Of a stretch of 30,301 nucleotides of DNA, positions 1-8,662 are shown piece after piece. The translations under genes were made by a program, and so were the position numbers. This stretch comes from an uncultured Bacteroidales bacterium (GTDB lineage: Bacteria > Bacteroidota > Bacteroidia > Bacteroidales > F082): contig CALAZZ010000103.1 of NCBI GenBank assembly GCA_937926515.1, positions 1 through 30,301 of the forward strand, read 5' to 3'. The notes under the pieces are model-generated. The model saw only the letters and a program-made list of their open reading frames with translations. It was not told the origin of the DNA and made no database searches. Position 1 is the stretch's first letter. The number at the start of each line of letters is the position of its first letter.

Positions 1-39
1 TATTGTTGAAGGCATATCAAACTTTGAAAGCTGCCAGCT

Positions 40-1410
40 TCACCCAAACAACAGCCCAAACAACTGGTTCACAGTAGCCACAGGCACGACTTCAATCTGA
101 AATTTCTTCATATCAAGGCCTTTTGCATTGTATTTGGAGATGTATATTTTCTCAAATCCCAACTTATCGGCTTCACCTATTCGGGCTTCGATACGGTTTA
201 CAGCACGTATCTCGCCTGACAGGCCAACTTCAGCTGCAAAAGCCAGCTTCGAATCTATCGGTATATCTTCGGAGGATGATAAAACAGATGCAATCACAGC
301 CAGGTCAGTAGCCGGATCATCCACGCGCAGGCCACCGGCAATATTCAGGAATACATCCTTGGAACTAAGCCTGAAGCCTGAACGTTTCTCGAGAACGGCC
401 AAAAGCATATTAAGGCGGCGCAAGTCGAAGCCCGTGACCGATCTTTGCGGGGTGCCGTAGGCTGCGGTACTAACAAGAGCTTGTGTCTCGATAAGCATGG
501 GTCGTAAACCCTCGATGGTTGCCGAAATTGCGATGCCGCTTACACTTTCCTCTCTCTGTGAAAGCAGGATCTCACTGGGATTATTTACCTGGCGAAGGCC
601 ATGTGCATGCATTTCAAATATACCAAGTTCGGATGCCGATCCAAACCGATTCTTAACAGCCCGCAAAATCCTGAAACCATAATGACGGTCGCCTTCAAAC
701 TGCAGTACGGTATCTACCATATGCTCCAGCACCTTGGGTCCTGCAAGGCTGCCATCTTTGGTAATGTGTCCAATGAGAAATACCGGTACATGACTCATTT
801 TAGCCAGTTTCATCAGCTCTGCTGCCGTCTCCCTGATCTGGGTAATGCTGCCGGCTGAGGCATCTATTAGGGGGGTAGTAAGCGTTTGTATGGAGTCAAT
901 TATAAGTAGTTGAGGCTGTATGTTTTCAAAATGTGAAAAAATCTCTGAGGTGATGGTTTCCGTCAATATAAAGCACTGTTCATTGCGTATCCCAAGTCGC
1001 TCGGCCCTCATTTTGATCTGTTGCTGGCTTTCCTCTCCTGAAATATAAAGCACCCGTATTCCGGGATGCTTCAATGCCAGTTGCAGCAGTAAAGTTGATT
1101 TACCTATACCCGGTTCTCCGCCCAACAGCACGAGTGAACCGGGAACCAGTCCGCCGCCCAGCACCCTGTTAATCTCATCATTATGCAAGTTGATCCGTTC
1201 TTCCTTGCCGGCTTGAATCTCCTGCACCACCACCGGTTTTGCAGCTGCACCTGATACATGTATTGAGACGGCTTTCTTACCGGTCTTGCCGGTGACCACG
1301 GTTTCTTCAGTATATGTGTTCCATTCACCGCAAGCCGGGCATTTTCCTACCCACTTTGGCGACTCATTGCCACAATTGCGACAGAAAAAAACGGTTCTTG
1401 TTTTGGCCAT
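40..1410 (-). CDS. radA: DNA repair protein RadA (Sms)
   Basis: RadA is a RecA-related helicase that helps process branched intermediates in homologous recombination. The 456-residue length is normal for the family. Visible parts in order: an N-terminal zinc finger with Cys10, Cys13, Cys24 and Cys27; a Walker A motif GEPGIGKST at residues 98-106; a hydrophobic Walker B strand ending in Asp172; the RadA-specific KNRFG motif at 253-257; and a C-terminal Lon-protease-like domain from about residue 280. The ATG start is directly followed by the zinc finger, so it is secure. The gene lies 61 bp after the S46 peptidase gene on the same strand and could be read through from it. A weak -7-like sequence (TAGACTTG, one mismatch to TAnnTTTG) sits just before the ATG, so it may also have its own promoter with a very short leader. 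Confidence 0.97.
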   Translation of the reverse strand: MAKTRTVFFCRNCGNESPKWVGKCPACGEWNTYTEETVVTGKTGKKAVSIHVSGAAAKPVVVQEIQAGKEERINLHNDEINRVLGGGLVPGSLVLLGGEPGIGKSTLLLQLALKHPGIRVLYISGEESQQQIKMRAERLGIRNEQCFILTETITSEIFSHFENIQPQLLIIDSIQTLTTPLIDASAGSITQIRETAAELMKLAKMSHVPVFLIGHITKDGSLAGPKVLEHMVDTVLQFEGDRHYGFRILRAVKNRFGSASELGIFEMHAHGLRQVNNPSEILLSQREESVSGIAISATIEGLRPMLIETQALVSTAAYGTPQRSVTGFDLRRLNMLLAVLEKRSGFRLSSKDVFLNIAGGLRVDDPATDLAVIASVLSSSEDIPIDSKLAFAAEVGLSGEIRAVNRIEARIGEADKLGFEKIYISKYNAKGLDMKKFQIEVVPVATVNQLFGLLFG

Positions 1411-1471
1411 ATCAAGTCTATTTTATATTCGGTTGCTTACATACCAATTGCAAAAAGAATCTAACTTGCAT

Positions 1472-3637
1472 TTAATCTAGTGTCAATTCTTCGATCAAAT
1501 GCCCGGCGCCGGCAAATTTATCAATGATAAACAGCACATAACGTATATCCACCGAAATATTCCTGCCCTGTAACGGGTCATACATCATATCGCTCATGGT
1601 AGCCTCCCAGCATCTGTCAAAGTTAATTCCCACCAAATAGCCATCAGCATTAAGCACCGGACTTCCTGAATTGCCACCTGTCGTATGGTTCGAGGCCACA
1701 AATCCAACACGCATATTACCCTCTGCATCAGCATATCTACCATAATCATTATCAGCGTATAACGCTTTCAGGCGCTCTTCAACTAAGTAGTCATAAATAT
1801 CCGGATCTTCCTTTTCAATCACACCTTGCAGGGTGGTATAATAATTATAATAGATGGCATCAGCAGGTTGATAACCTTCGATCAAACCGTAGCTTACCCT
1901 GAGTGTAAAATTAGCGTTGGGATAAAACCGGTGCCCGGGCTGCATCTGCATCAACCCAGCCATATATATGCGTTGAAGGCTATCGATAGACCTTAAATAT
2001 CTTTGCCTTGTATCGCGAATACGGATGTTGAATAAATACTGCATGTCCTCCGCAGCACTGAATGCCGGATCACGCTCTAAACGTCTGACATGTCTTGGTT
2101 TATACGAATCCAGAAAATCCATGAGCTTTCTTTCATCGGTAAACATGCTGTTTTTAAATAGTTTATCTACGTAAGCAGACACATCTCCCTTATATCGTAA
2201 GTTGATCTGATTTACAAAAGCGGGACGCAGGTCAGGAGGCTGGTTCTCGATATAGAGCCTCAATAAACTTTCGGCTACTTCGCGATCAATTATTTCGGAA
2301 TAATCTTTAAAAAAACTTTCGGTTTGTGCTTTAAGCCTGCGTATTAAAGTTGCCAGACCTTGCTCATCTGACTCTTTTGACCAGCTCATCTCGGCCAGGC
2401 GAAGAAAACGAGAGGTAAAGCCAAGAAGTTCGATAGCCCTGCCTGCCTCATTGAGATAATCGAATGCCAGGTTAAAAGGTTCAATGTGCGTGTATGATTC
2501 ATCGAAAGCATCAATGATTCCGGCATAGCTATCTTTTCTTTGCTCATCAGCAGAGCCGGACCATGACTTGAAGTGATGCTCCAGCTCCTGTTTTTTCGAT
2601 ACCGCATCCAATCGCTTGATTCCTTTGCTCTCACCCATCATTTTTTTCCACCCATTGGCAACGCCTGCATCCTTTGAGGCATACTGAAGTCGAGTCTGCG
2701 GATTGTTTTCCATATGACGCTTAAACACCTCCAGGCGCGCCTCGCGAAGCTGTATCTTATGCTTGTTTAACCTTTCAGCAATTAACCCGACAGCATGCGA
2801 TGGCAAATAAGAACTGGTGCGGCCCGGGTAACCATACACAAAACTAAAATCACCACTATCTACACCTTGTATGGAGATGGGCAGATGATAGGCCGGTTTG
2901 TAAGGAATGTTGTTTGGGTTATAATCGGCCGGTTGGTTGCTGGTATCAGCATATATCCTGAAGACAGCAAAATCTCCGGTATGCCTAGGCCACATCCAGT
3001 TGTCGGTATCACCACCGAATTTTCCAATACTCGATGGTGGTGCACCCACAAGCCTGATATCCCGAAACACCTCATAAAAAAGCATGAAAAATTGGTTGCC
3101 TTCATAAAAAGAACGTACCATAATTTCGTATGGGCTATCCTCTGAGGCATTATCAATAAGTTTTTTACTGTTTTCATTAATGACTTCCTGCCGTTGCCCT
3201 TCATCCATACTTTCATGCACGCCTTTCAGAATCTGCTCTGTAACATCCATCATATCAATCAGTATTCTAGCTGTAAGCCCGGGGTTGGGCAACTCCTCCT
3301 CTTGACTCAGGGCCCAAAAACCATTACGGAGATAGTCATTCTCAACACTGCTGTGGCGGCGTATGTAGCCAAACCCACAATGATGATTGGTAAGCAGCAA
3401 ACCCTCATCAGAAACTATACTTCCCGTACAACCTCTGCCAAACAACACAATGGCATCCTTGATGCTGGGCCGGTCCGTGGAATAAATATCACTGGCACTG
3501 ATCCGCATACCCATTTGTTGCATTTCCTTTTCATTATATCGATCAAGTAATTTGGGAACCCACATACCCTCAACGGCAACAAGTGTACGGGAGAATAATA
3601 TGAGCATTGAGCCTAACAAAGCCAAACGGAACATCAT
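1472..3637 (-). CDS. S46 family dipeptidyl-peptidase, DPP11-like
   Basis: S46 peptidases are periplasmic or surface enzymes that release dipeptides from the N-terminus of oligopeptides in asaccharolytic Bacteroidota and some other bacteria. The 721-residue length fits DPP7/DPP11. An N-terminal signal peptide (about residues 1-22) is followed by the catalytic His in TNHHCG (His85/His86), a likely Asp222 in HTGDF, and the nucleophile Ser657 in GNSGSP. Exactly 18 residues after the serine is Arg675, in FDRCWE. In Porphyromonas gingivalis DPP11 an Arg at this spacing (Ser655/Arg673) gives preference for Asp or Glu at P1, while DPP7 has Gly. I therefore infer acidic-residue specificity. Two adjacent Met codons open the frame; either could be the start. 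A TAnnTTTG box lies 26-33 bases upstream. Confidence 0.93.
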   Translation of the reverse strand: MMFRLALLGSMLILFSRTLVAVEGMWVPKLLDRYNEKEMQQMGMRISASDIYSTDRPSIKDAIVLFGRGCTGSIVSDEGLLLTNHHCGFGYIRRHSSVENDYLRNGFWALSQEEELPNPGLTARILIDMMDVTEQILKGVHESMDEGQRQEVINENSKKLIDNASEDSPYEIMVRSFYEGNQFFMLFYEVFRDIRLVGAPPSSIGKFGGDTDNWMWPRHTGDFAVFRIYADTSNQPADYNPNNIPYKPAYHLPISIQGVDSGDFSFVYGYPGRTSSYLPSHAVGLIAERLNKHKIQLREARLEVFKRHMENNPQTRLQYASKDAGVANGWKKMMGESKGIKRLDAVSKKQELEHHFKSWSGSADEQRKDSYAGIIDAFDESYTHIEPFNLAFDYLNEAGRAIELLGFTSRFLRLAEMSWSKESDEQGLATLIRRLKAQTESFFKDYSEIIDREVAESLLRLYIENQPPDLRPAFVNQINLRYKGDVSAYVDKLFKNSMFTDERKLMDFLDSYKPRHVRRLERDPAFSAAEDMQYLFNIRIRDTRQRYLRSIDSLQRIYMAGLMQMQPGHRFYPNANFTLRVSYGLIEGYQPADAIYYNYYTTLQGVIEKEDPDIYDYLVEERLKALYADNDYGRYADAEGNMRVGFVASNHTTGGNSGSPVLNADGYLVGINFDRCWEATMSDMMYDPLQGRNISVDIRYVLFIIDKFAGAGHLIEELTLD

Positions 3638-3662
3638 AATAGAATTTTAGCGTAAAAATACC

Positions 3663-3670
3663 CAAATTTA
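3663..3670 (-). promoter_or_regulatory. -7 box for the S46 peptidase gene
   Basis: Read on the minus strand this is TAAATTTG, a full match to the Bacteroidota TAnnTTTG -7 element. It is 26 bases from the ATG at 3637, which implies a leader of about 20 bases. No TTTG -33 element was seen at the expected spacing, so the call rests on the -7 box and its position. Confidence 0.5.
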
Positions 3671-3791
3671 GTGGATAAAGGAAGAAAATGACCGGACAGA
3701 CCGGTATCAAATGCACAGGAAATGCATTATTATAGTGACAATACTGATTGGTTGATTTCCCGGAAAGCAATAAAAAAAAGATAAAACAGCC

Positions 3792-4412
3792 TTAACTTTG
3801 TTTGATATGGTGAATGGGCACTAAAACAGCATCCTCCCAGGGAATCATCGCATTGATCAATCGAAAATGTGTGAAGTTTTTCAATTGGGGAAGGCTAATC
3901 AGCAAGGGTTTAATTGTGCCCTTATTGAGCAGATATTGTCGCCGGACACCTTTCAGCAAAGCTGTAGTGGGCGTGAACCAACCTTTTTTGCTGCCAAACA
4001 CGATATTGCAATAGGGGGTATCCGTTATCTTGTTGTTTTGAACAATTAAGACATCATCACATGGCCCTCTTTGTTCATACAGCTCGTCAAGTGATGACCG
4101 GTCGGTATATTTGCTGGCATACTCAAACTTTTCCACTTCCACCAATTTTAGGCTGCGTATTGGTTTAATTGAATATGGGATAAAAACAGGCACATCAGGC
4201 TCCAGACCATAATGAAGACGACATTTGAACAAACCTTCAGGAGGTAAATCAAATGAGTGCAAATATGTTGAAAGCTTTAAGCCGGAGGACCATCCAAAAT
4301 GCCTTTTTTGGGTTTCATGTATACGTTGTTCATGAAGTTCCAAAAGCTCAAAATTCCCATTGTAGAACCGTATGCTTTCAAAAAAAGGCAATTCATTTGT
4401 CGTTTCACTCAT
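3792..4412 (-). CDS. Aminotransferase class IV, aminodeoxychorismate lyase-like (PabC-type)
   Basis: This is a PLP-dependent fold-type IV enzyme. In the p-aminobenzoate branch of folate synthesis it would remove pyruvate from 4-amino-4-deoxychorismate. The 206 residues are shorter than E. coli PabC (about 270), as is usual for the compact Bacteroidota form. Visible features are the N-terminal FFESIRFYNG segment, an arginine-containing HEQRIHETQ helix, the probable PLP lysine in ASKYTDRSSLD, and the following LIVQNNKITDTPYCNIVF stretch with the ITDT-type motif. The start overlaps the pabB stop by 8 bases, so the two are translationally coupled. This pairing with PabB is the main reason to favour an ADC lyase role over branched-chain or D-amino-acid aminotransferase activity. 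Confidence 0.85.
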   Translation of the reverse strand: MSETTNELPFFESIRFYNGNFELLELHEQRIHETQKRHFGWSSGLKLSTYLHSFDLPPEGLFKCRLHYGLEPDVPVFIPYSIKPIRSLKLVEVEKFEYASKYTDRSSLDELYEQRGPCDDVLIVQNNKITDTPYCNIVFGSKKGWFTPTTALLKGVRRQYLLNKGTIKPLLISLPQLKNFTHFRLINAMIPWEDAVLVPIHHIKQS

Positions 4413-5391
4413 AAGATCGAAAAGGTAAATACACTTTATTGATTAGTTCGTTATATTCTACGTCCATATCAGAATTGACTGTAATCCCGCCACCGGCTTT
4501 AAAAACCAGCTGATTCCCCTGCTTTTCAATAAACCTGATCATGACCCCACAATCGAGGTTTGTTCCGTTAAAATAGCCAAACACACCGGTGTAATAGCCA
4601 CGTTCATATTGCTCTGCTTCATGAATTATCTCCAGTGTCTTTTTCTTTGGTGCTCCTGATATTGAGCCGGCAGGAAGTAATTGAAACATCAAATCACCTA
4701 TGTTTTCATGGTAATCATCCTGCAATTGACCACTAATTAGTGAACTCGTCTGCAGCAGGCATCCATGTATGGTTTTAATCTCTTCCACATAGCGGAATTT
4801 GTCAACACGTACATTTTTAGCTATCCTGTTCAGATCATTACGAATTAAATCTACAATTGTATAATGTTCAGCCAACTCCTTTTCATCGTTCAGTAACTTA
4901 TTCATCGCATTCGGCTTGCCGGCATCAATGGTCCCTTTCATGGGGTACGAGAATATCTTTCCGTTAATGATGCGGACAAAAGGCTCAGGAGAAAATACGG
5001 TAAACTGATCATTGAGCCATAACTTATACCTGGCTTTGCTTAAGAGAAAGATTTGTTTCAGGTGGAGGTTGGTTTCAATATTCACCGGCATGGTTAGGTT
5101 CAACAGGTATGAGTCACCACGTTTGAGGTGATACATTACTTTATCAAATGCATTCTGATAAAACTTCCTGTCCGGTGATGTAAAACTGAATTCGATATTC
5201 CCGGGGGGACTCATTTCTTTATCAGGGACATTGGTGAAACCGTTTATTGAATAGCATAATTCATGAGGATCAATCTCATTCAGGGGAATGATAATTGTCT
5301 GAAGCATTTGGAAATCAATTATAAAAAGAAACGGAATGCGGGCTTTGCCCAATTCATTCATTTGATGGGATGCTTCTTTCGGTTGGGTCAT
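4405..5391 (-). CDS. pabB: Aminodeoxychorismate synthase component I
   Basis: This chorismate-binding enzyme makes 4-amino-4-deoxychorismate, using ammonia from a PabA-type glutaminase that is not encoded in this window. The family signature appears as KGTIDAG near the middle, the EHYTIVDLIRNDLNRIA block, the PAGSISGAPKKKTLEII block, and the YTGVFGYFNG and VMIRFIE segments near the C-terminus. At 328 residues it lacks most of the N-terminal domain of E. coli PabB (about 450 residues), a reduced form common in this phylum. An internal ATG at 5361 (MNELGKARIPFLFII) could be the true start instead of 5391. It follows the CvpA gene by 27 bases and overlaps the aminotransferase gene. Confidence 0.92.
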   Translation of the reverse strand: MTQPKEASHQMNELGKARIPFLFIIDFQMLQTIIIPLNEIDPHELCYSINGFTNVPDKEMSPPGNIEFSFTSPDRKFYQNAFDKVMYHLKRGDSYLLNLTMPVNIETNLHLKQIFLLSKARYKLWLNDQFTVFSPEPFVRIINGKIFSYPMKGTIDAGKPNAMNKLLNDEKELAEHYTIVDLIRNDLNRIAKNVRVDKFRYVEEIKTIHGCLLQTSSLISGQLQDDYHENIGDLMFQLLPAGSISGAPKKKTLEIIHEAEQYERGYYTGVFGYFNGTNLDCGVMIRFIEKQGNQLVFKAGGGITVNSDMDVEYNELINKVYLPFRSYE

Positions 5392-5418
5392 GATCAGGCT
5401 GTTCTGTTCTTGGGGTTT

Positions 5419-5952
5419 TTAAATAGGCGTGTCTTCTTCGGTTGCAAATGGATCCTTGATATTCATATCATGTAGAAACTCCATCCTGTCATAAAGTTGA
5501 GGTGCAATTTTTTCAACATGCCTGTAAAACATTGAACTTTCACGCGACTGATTTCCGATCAGGTTCTCACCGAACTCAAAATAGTTCATCACCCAAATAA
5601 TCAGGCTCAGAATTAGCGCCCCCTTTAAAATCCCAAAAAGAGCCCCACTCAATTTATTTAAAAATCCCAGCAGGAGCAGGTCAACAAACTCCTCAACAAT
5701 CCTTCCCACTGTGATTACGAGTGCAACAACCAAAACAAAAGTGACAACAAAGGCAATGATCATCAGATATTTACTATCAAAAGCAAAGATATCCTGGATG
5801 AGGCCGGCAGTTATGTCAGAAAAATACATGGCTACATATATTCCCAATACAAGTGCAGCCAGGGAGGCAAGGCTCACTATGAGTCCCTTACGGTATCCGC
5901 TCACTGCAAACCAGATTAAGACAATAATAATAACGATATCAATAAGATTCAT
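5419..5952 (-). CDS. CvpA family inner-membrane protein
   Basis: The 177-residue protein has the CvpA layout: an N-terminal MNLIDIVIIIVLIWFAVSGYRKG segment spanning the first membrane helix and its GxxxG-like turn, three more hydrophobic helices (about residues 25-45, 62-85 and 103-125), and a short charged C-terminal tail. CvpA proteins take part in colicin V production and in envelope stress tolerance. Their molecular function is still unclear. The gene sits 6 bases after the mlaF-like ATPase gene and just before pabB, so it is likely part of one long leftward transcript beginning with the permease gene. Confidence 0.88.
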   Translation of the reverse strand: MNLIDIVIIIVLIWFAVSGYRKGLIVSLASLAALVLGIYVAMYFSDITAGLIQDIFAFDSKYLMIIAFVVTFVLVVALVITVGRIVEEFVDLLLLGFLNKLSGALFGILKGALILSLIIWVMNYFEFGENLIGNQSRESSMFYRHVEKIAPQLYDRMEFLHDMNIKDPFATEEDTPI

Positions 5953-5958
5953 AACTCA

Positions 5959-6702
5959 TCATTTGATGCGCCTGGTAAGCTCAGTTGAAAAGACAAACTC
6001 CATTAATTCTGGGTTCTCGGTATCTAAAATCGTTTCCTTATCTCCTTCCCACCATAGTTTTCCTTTGTACAGGAAATGTATTTTTTGGCCTATTTGCAGC
6101 ACTGAATTCATATCATGGGTATTGATTATGGTTGTCATGTTGTACTCATGGGTGATCTCGCTGATCAATGCGTCGATCACTTCTGCTGTTTTAGGGTCTA
6201 GTCCGGAATTGGGTTCATCACAAAAAAGATACTTAGGATTGTTTGAAATGGCACGTGCAATGGCCACACGTTTCATCATTCCTCCACTAAGTTCAGATGG
6301 CATCAGATGATTCACATTTTCGAGGTTGACCCTTTTCAGGCAAAAGTTAACCCGGTCCCGCTTTTCCTCCAAAGTTTTTTTTGTGAACATATTAAGTGGA
6401 AACATCACGTTTTGCTCAACATTGAACGAATCGAACAAGGCGCCACCCTGGAACAGGACACCCATTTCCTTTCGGATATCACGTCTCTTTTTTTCGTGCA
6501 TAGCCGAAAAATTACGATCATCAAAGGTAATAACCCCTTCATCCGGATCAGTAAGTCCAATACAGCACTTCATAAAAATGGTTTTGCCTGATCCGCTCTG
6601 GCCAATGATCAAATTGGTTTTCCCCTGCTCAAATACAGCACTTATATCGTTTAGCACCATTTTGCCGCCAAATGTTTTTAATATGTTCCTGGCGACTATC
6701 AT
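5959..6702 (-). CDS. ABC transporter ATP-binding protein, MlaF-like
   Basis: This is a 247-residue ABC ATPase. Visible motifs are Walker A GQSGSGKT (residues 34-41), the Q-loop in VLFQGGALFDS (about 83-93), the signature LSGGM (138-142), Walker B YLFCDEP (158-164) and the H-loop in INTHDM. The Q-loop GGALFDSFNVEQNV and the GLDP block are characteristic of the MlaF/Ttg2A group, which powers phospholipid movement between the inner and outer membranes. The start overlaps the permease stop by 4 bases (ATGA), so the two form a coupled unit. No MCE-domain (MlaD-like) gene follows, which is unusual for the group. Confidence 0.92.
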   Translation of the reverse strand: MIVARNILKTFGGKMVLNDISAVFEQGKTNLIIGQSGSGKTIFMKCCIGLTDPDEGVITFDDRNFSAMHEKKRRDIRKEMGVLFQGGALFDSFNVEQNVMFPLNMFTKKTLEEKRDRVNFCLKRVNLENVNHLMPSELSGGMMKRVAIARAISNNPKYLFCDEPNSGLDPKTAEVIDALISEITHEYNMTTIINTHDMNSVLQIGQKIHFLYKGKLWWEGDKETILDTENPELMEFVFSTELTRRIK

Positions 6703-7433
6703 ACGAGCAACAATTGTGTTAATACCAGGTCAAAAAAGATGATTAAAATGCTGCTGTACACAACAGCCTTTGTGCTGGCGCGCCCCACTTCGAGTGAACC
6801 ACCCTTGACCGTATATCCCAAATAACCGGACACTGAAGCAATGATCAAGGCGAAGACTACGGTCTTGATCATGGCGTAGGTAACCGAAAAAGGTTCAAAC
6901 CATGACCGGAGCCCCAGAACAAAATCCACCGAGGTAACCAATCCTGTCACAATACATGCAAGCCATCCACCAAAAATACCAATGACCATACTAATTATGA
7001 TCAGCACCGGATTGAACAACATGCTGGCTGTAATTTTTGGAAGTATCAGGTAGTTGGCAGGGTTCACTCCCATTACACGTAAAGCATCTATTTGTTCGGT
7101 CACACGCATGGTGCCTATCTCTGATGCTATACGAGAACCTACCTTTCCTGCAAGAATCAGGCTGATGATGGTGGGCGAAAATTCAAGGATCATCATCTGA
7201 CGCGTTGTGAAGCCAACCATGGTTAGCGGAATGAGTGGGGAGTCTATATTATAGGCCGTCTGAATGGCAACAATCGCACCTGTGAAAATGGAAATGATCG
7301 CTACAATCCCAAAAGAATCAATACCAAGCCCTGCAAAATCAACCATCAGCTGACGCCTGAAAACTGAACCTTTATCAGGTCGTTTAAAGGTTTCAAACAT
7401 CAAAATAAGGTATTCACCCAAAATTCTGATCAT
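6699..7433 (-). CDS. MlaE family ABC transporter permease
   Basis: This 244-residue multi-span membrane protein belongs to the MlaE/YrbE family, the permease of the lipid-asymmetry ABC system. Family features include the GSRIASEIGTMRVTEQIDAL block around residues 115-135, which forms the coupling region with the ATPase, and the C-terminal GYTVKGGSLEVGRASTKAVV segment. About five hydrophobic helices are visible. It is the first gene of the leftward unit with the ATPase, CvpA, pabB and the pabC-like gene. A perfect TAnnTTTG box lies about 50 bases upstream. Confidence 0.93.
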   Translation of the reverse strand: MIRILGEYLILMFETFKRPDKGSVFRRQLMVDFAGLGIDSFGIVAIISIFTGAIVAIQTAYNIDSPLIPLTMVGFTTRQMMILEFSPTIISLILAGKVGSRIASEIGTMRVTEQIDALRVMGVNPANYLILPKITASMLFNPVLIIISMVIGIFGGWLACIVTGLVTSVDFVLGLRSWFEPFSVTYAMIKTVVFALIIASVSGYLGYTVKGGSLEVGRASTKAVVYSSILIIFFDLVLTQLLLV

Positions 7434-7481
7434 TGGAATAAGTGATTTTCTGTGGCCTAAAATTAATGATTATCTGTAAGT

Positions 7482-7489
7482 CAAAGGTA
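7482..7489 (-). promoter_or_regulatory. -7 box for the mlaE-mlaF-cvpA-pab unit
   Basis: The minus strand reads TACCTTTG, a full match to TAnnTTTG. It lies 49 bases from the permease ATG at 7433 and would give a leader of about 43 bases. It is in the divergent spacer shared with the lipoprotein gene. No clear -33 TTTG is present at the right distance. Confidence 0.5.
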
Positions 7490-7600
7490 CTATTATTAAT
7501 CACATTCCTATTCCATCATTAAACGTTCTGAAAATAAATCAAGTATCCGGATTCCTGATTTTTCATACTTTTATGGCCTTTTGTAAGTTGAAGTATATCT

Positions 7601-7789
7601 ATGCCTGATCTTGCTAAAATCTTAAAATATTTTCTGTTGATGCTTGTCTTTACTGCTTTGGCCTGCTCTTCGGTGCGTCAGCCACTAAGGCCAGACATCA
7701 AACACAAAAGAAAGCGAAACTGTGATTGCTCGCCCTGGAGCTATCAGCACCAAACACCGAAGCGTACTTATTTTTATGAACAAGGATAA
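7601..7789 (+). CDS. Small putative lipoprotein of unknown function
   Basis: I do not recognise this 62-residue protein. It opens with a short basic region and a hydrophobic stretch (residues 7-21) ending at Cys22, consistent with a lipoprotein signal peptide (TALAC; the -3 position is Ala rather than the common Leu). The mature part of about 40 residues is basic, with a KHKRKR run followed by a CDC pair and aromatic residues (SPWSY, YFYEQ). It overlaps the SprT-like gene by 14 bases, which suggests coupled translation and supports its being a real gene. The run of basic residues does not resemble the acidic surface-export signal of Bacteroidota lipoproteins, so a periplasmic-facing location is more likely. 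Confidence 0.6.
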   Translation: MPDLAKILKYFLLMLVFTALACSSVRQPLRPDIKHKRKRNCDCSPWSYQHQTPKRTYFYEQG

Positions 7790-8399
7790 ACAGGTTTTAG
7801 GCAAATATTTCCCCGAAAAAGCTGTTGATTTGGTTTTTACTCAACTGCAATCAAAAAAAGTACAGTTGCGCATCAGCCGCAAACGACATACCAAATTGGG
7901 TGACTTTAGGCACGAACACAATGGAAAACCACATCGCATATCAATTAATCACAATCTAAGTCCCTACAGTTTTCTGATCGTTTTTGTCCATGAACTGGCA
8001 CATTTATATGTATATGAACAGTATGGAAACCGTGTGATGCCTCATGGAAAGGAATGGAAAATGGCTTTTCGTCAGCTTATGCAACCTTATTTTAGTCTGA
8101 ATATATTTCCTCCAGACATAGAGCATGCACTTTTACAGTATTTGCAAAACGCAAGGGCAGCCAACGGTACTGACCTTAATCTTACACGTGTGCTAAACAA
8201 TTATGATCATGCTGACCTTGGCACCGTTGAGGTGGAGGCTTTGGCTGATAATACCGTATTCAGTATGCCAGATGGCCGCGTTTTTAAAAAATTGAGCAGA
8301 GTGCGCAAACGTTACAAATGTATTTGCATGCAAACCCAAAAGATCTATTTGTTCAATCCTTTAACTCAGGTAATGCCAGTCACCACAGATGCATCATGA
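7776..8399 (+). CDS. SprT-like zinc metalloprotease-domain protein
   Basis: The protein has a SprT-like domain. The zinc motif HELAH is at residues 72-76 of the 207-residue form, with a likely third ligand in PHGKEWK (His90). A C-terminal half with a CxC pair (RYKCICMQ) resembles the degenerate zinc-ribbon end of bacterial SprT-like proteins. SprT/Spartan relatives cleave DNA-crosslinked proteins, but bacterial functions are poorly known. I chose the ATG at 7776 rather than an upstream in-frame ATG at 7722. The extra 18 residues are not family-like, the upstream start would lie well inside the lipoprotein gene, and the 7776 ATG overlaps the lipoprotein stop in the way coupled genes usually do. 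Confidence 0.85.
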   Translation: MNKDKQVLGKYFPEKAVDLVFTQLQSKKVQLRISRKRHTKLGDFRHEHNGKPHRISINHNLSPYSFLIVFVHELAHLYVYEQYGNRVMPHGKEWKMAFRQLMQPYFSLNIFPPDIEHALLQYLQNARAANGTDLNLTRVLNNYDHADLGTVEVEALADNTVFSMPDGRVFKKLSRVRKRYKCICMQTQKIYLFNPLTQVMPVTTDAS

Positions 8400-8622
8400 T
8401 AGGTTTTTTATTTAGTGTCATGTCAATCCTACTTTAGCCGGCCCAAGTCTTGATATTTTTTCTCAGATCATTCTAAACTTTATATGTAATTGCCCTGAGA
8501 TGTCACATATCGTTAGTAGATTGCATTTAACAAATCATTAACAACCCGAAAGGGTGCCTTCTAAAACAGTACATATCAGATATTTACACCTAAGTTAAAG
8601 CTTGCAAAATCAATAACCACTC

Positions 8623-8655
8623 TTTGACTGTGCCATTCGTTTAAGATATAATTTG
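8623..8655 (+). promoter_or_regulatory. Possible promoter of the radical SAM/diflavin reductase pair
   Basis: TTTG at 8623-8626 is followed 20 bases later by TATAATTTG (8647-8655). This is close to the Bacteroidota -33 TTTG / -7 TAnnTTTG pattern but has one extra base inside the -7 box. If used, transcription would begin near 8660 and leave a leader of about 145 bases before the ATG at 8805. Confidence 0.3.
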
Positions 8656-8662
8656 TACTATT

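Noticed and set aside
3691..3705. Inverted repeat ACCGG-ACAGA-CCGGT after the pabC-like gene as a terminator
   Set aside because: The stem is only 5 bp and, read on the minus strand, the following tract (CATTTTCTTCC) is a poor U-tract. It may be chance.
3570..3770. A 66-residue leftward frame across the S46 gene start and its spacer
   Set aside because: It overlaps the signal-peptide region of the S46 gene in another frame and covers its promoter box. The protein has no recognisable features.
8544..8555. ACCC-GAAA-GGGT hairpin in the gene-free stretch
   Set aside because: A stable GNRA loop is possible, but 4 bp of stem without a U-tract or a partner does not support a terminator or a known RNA.
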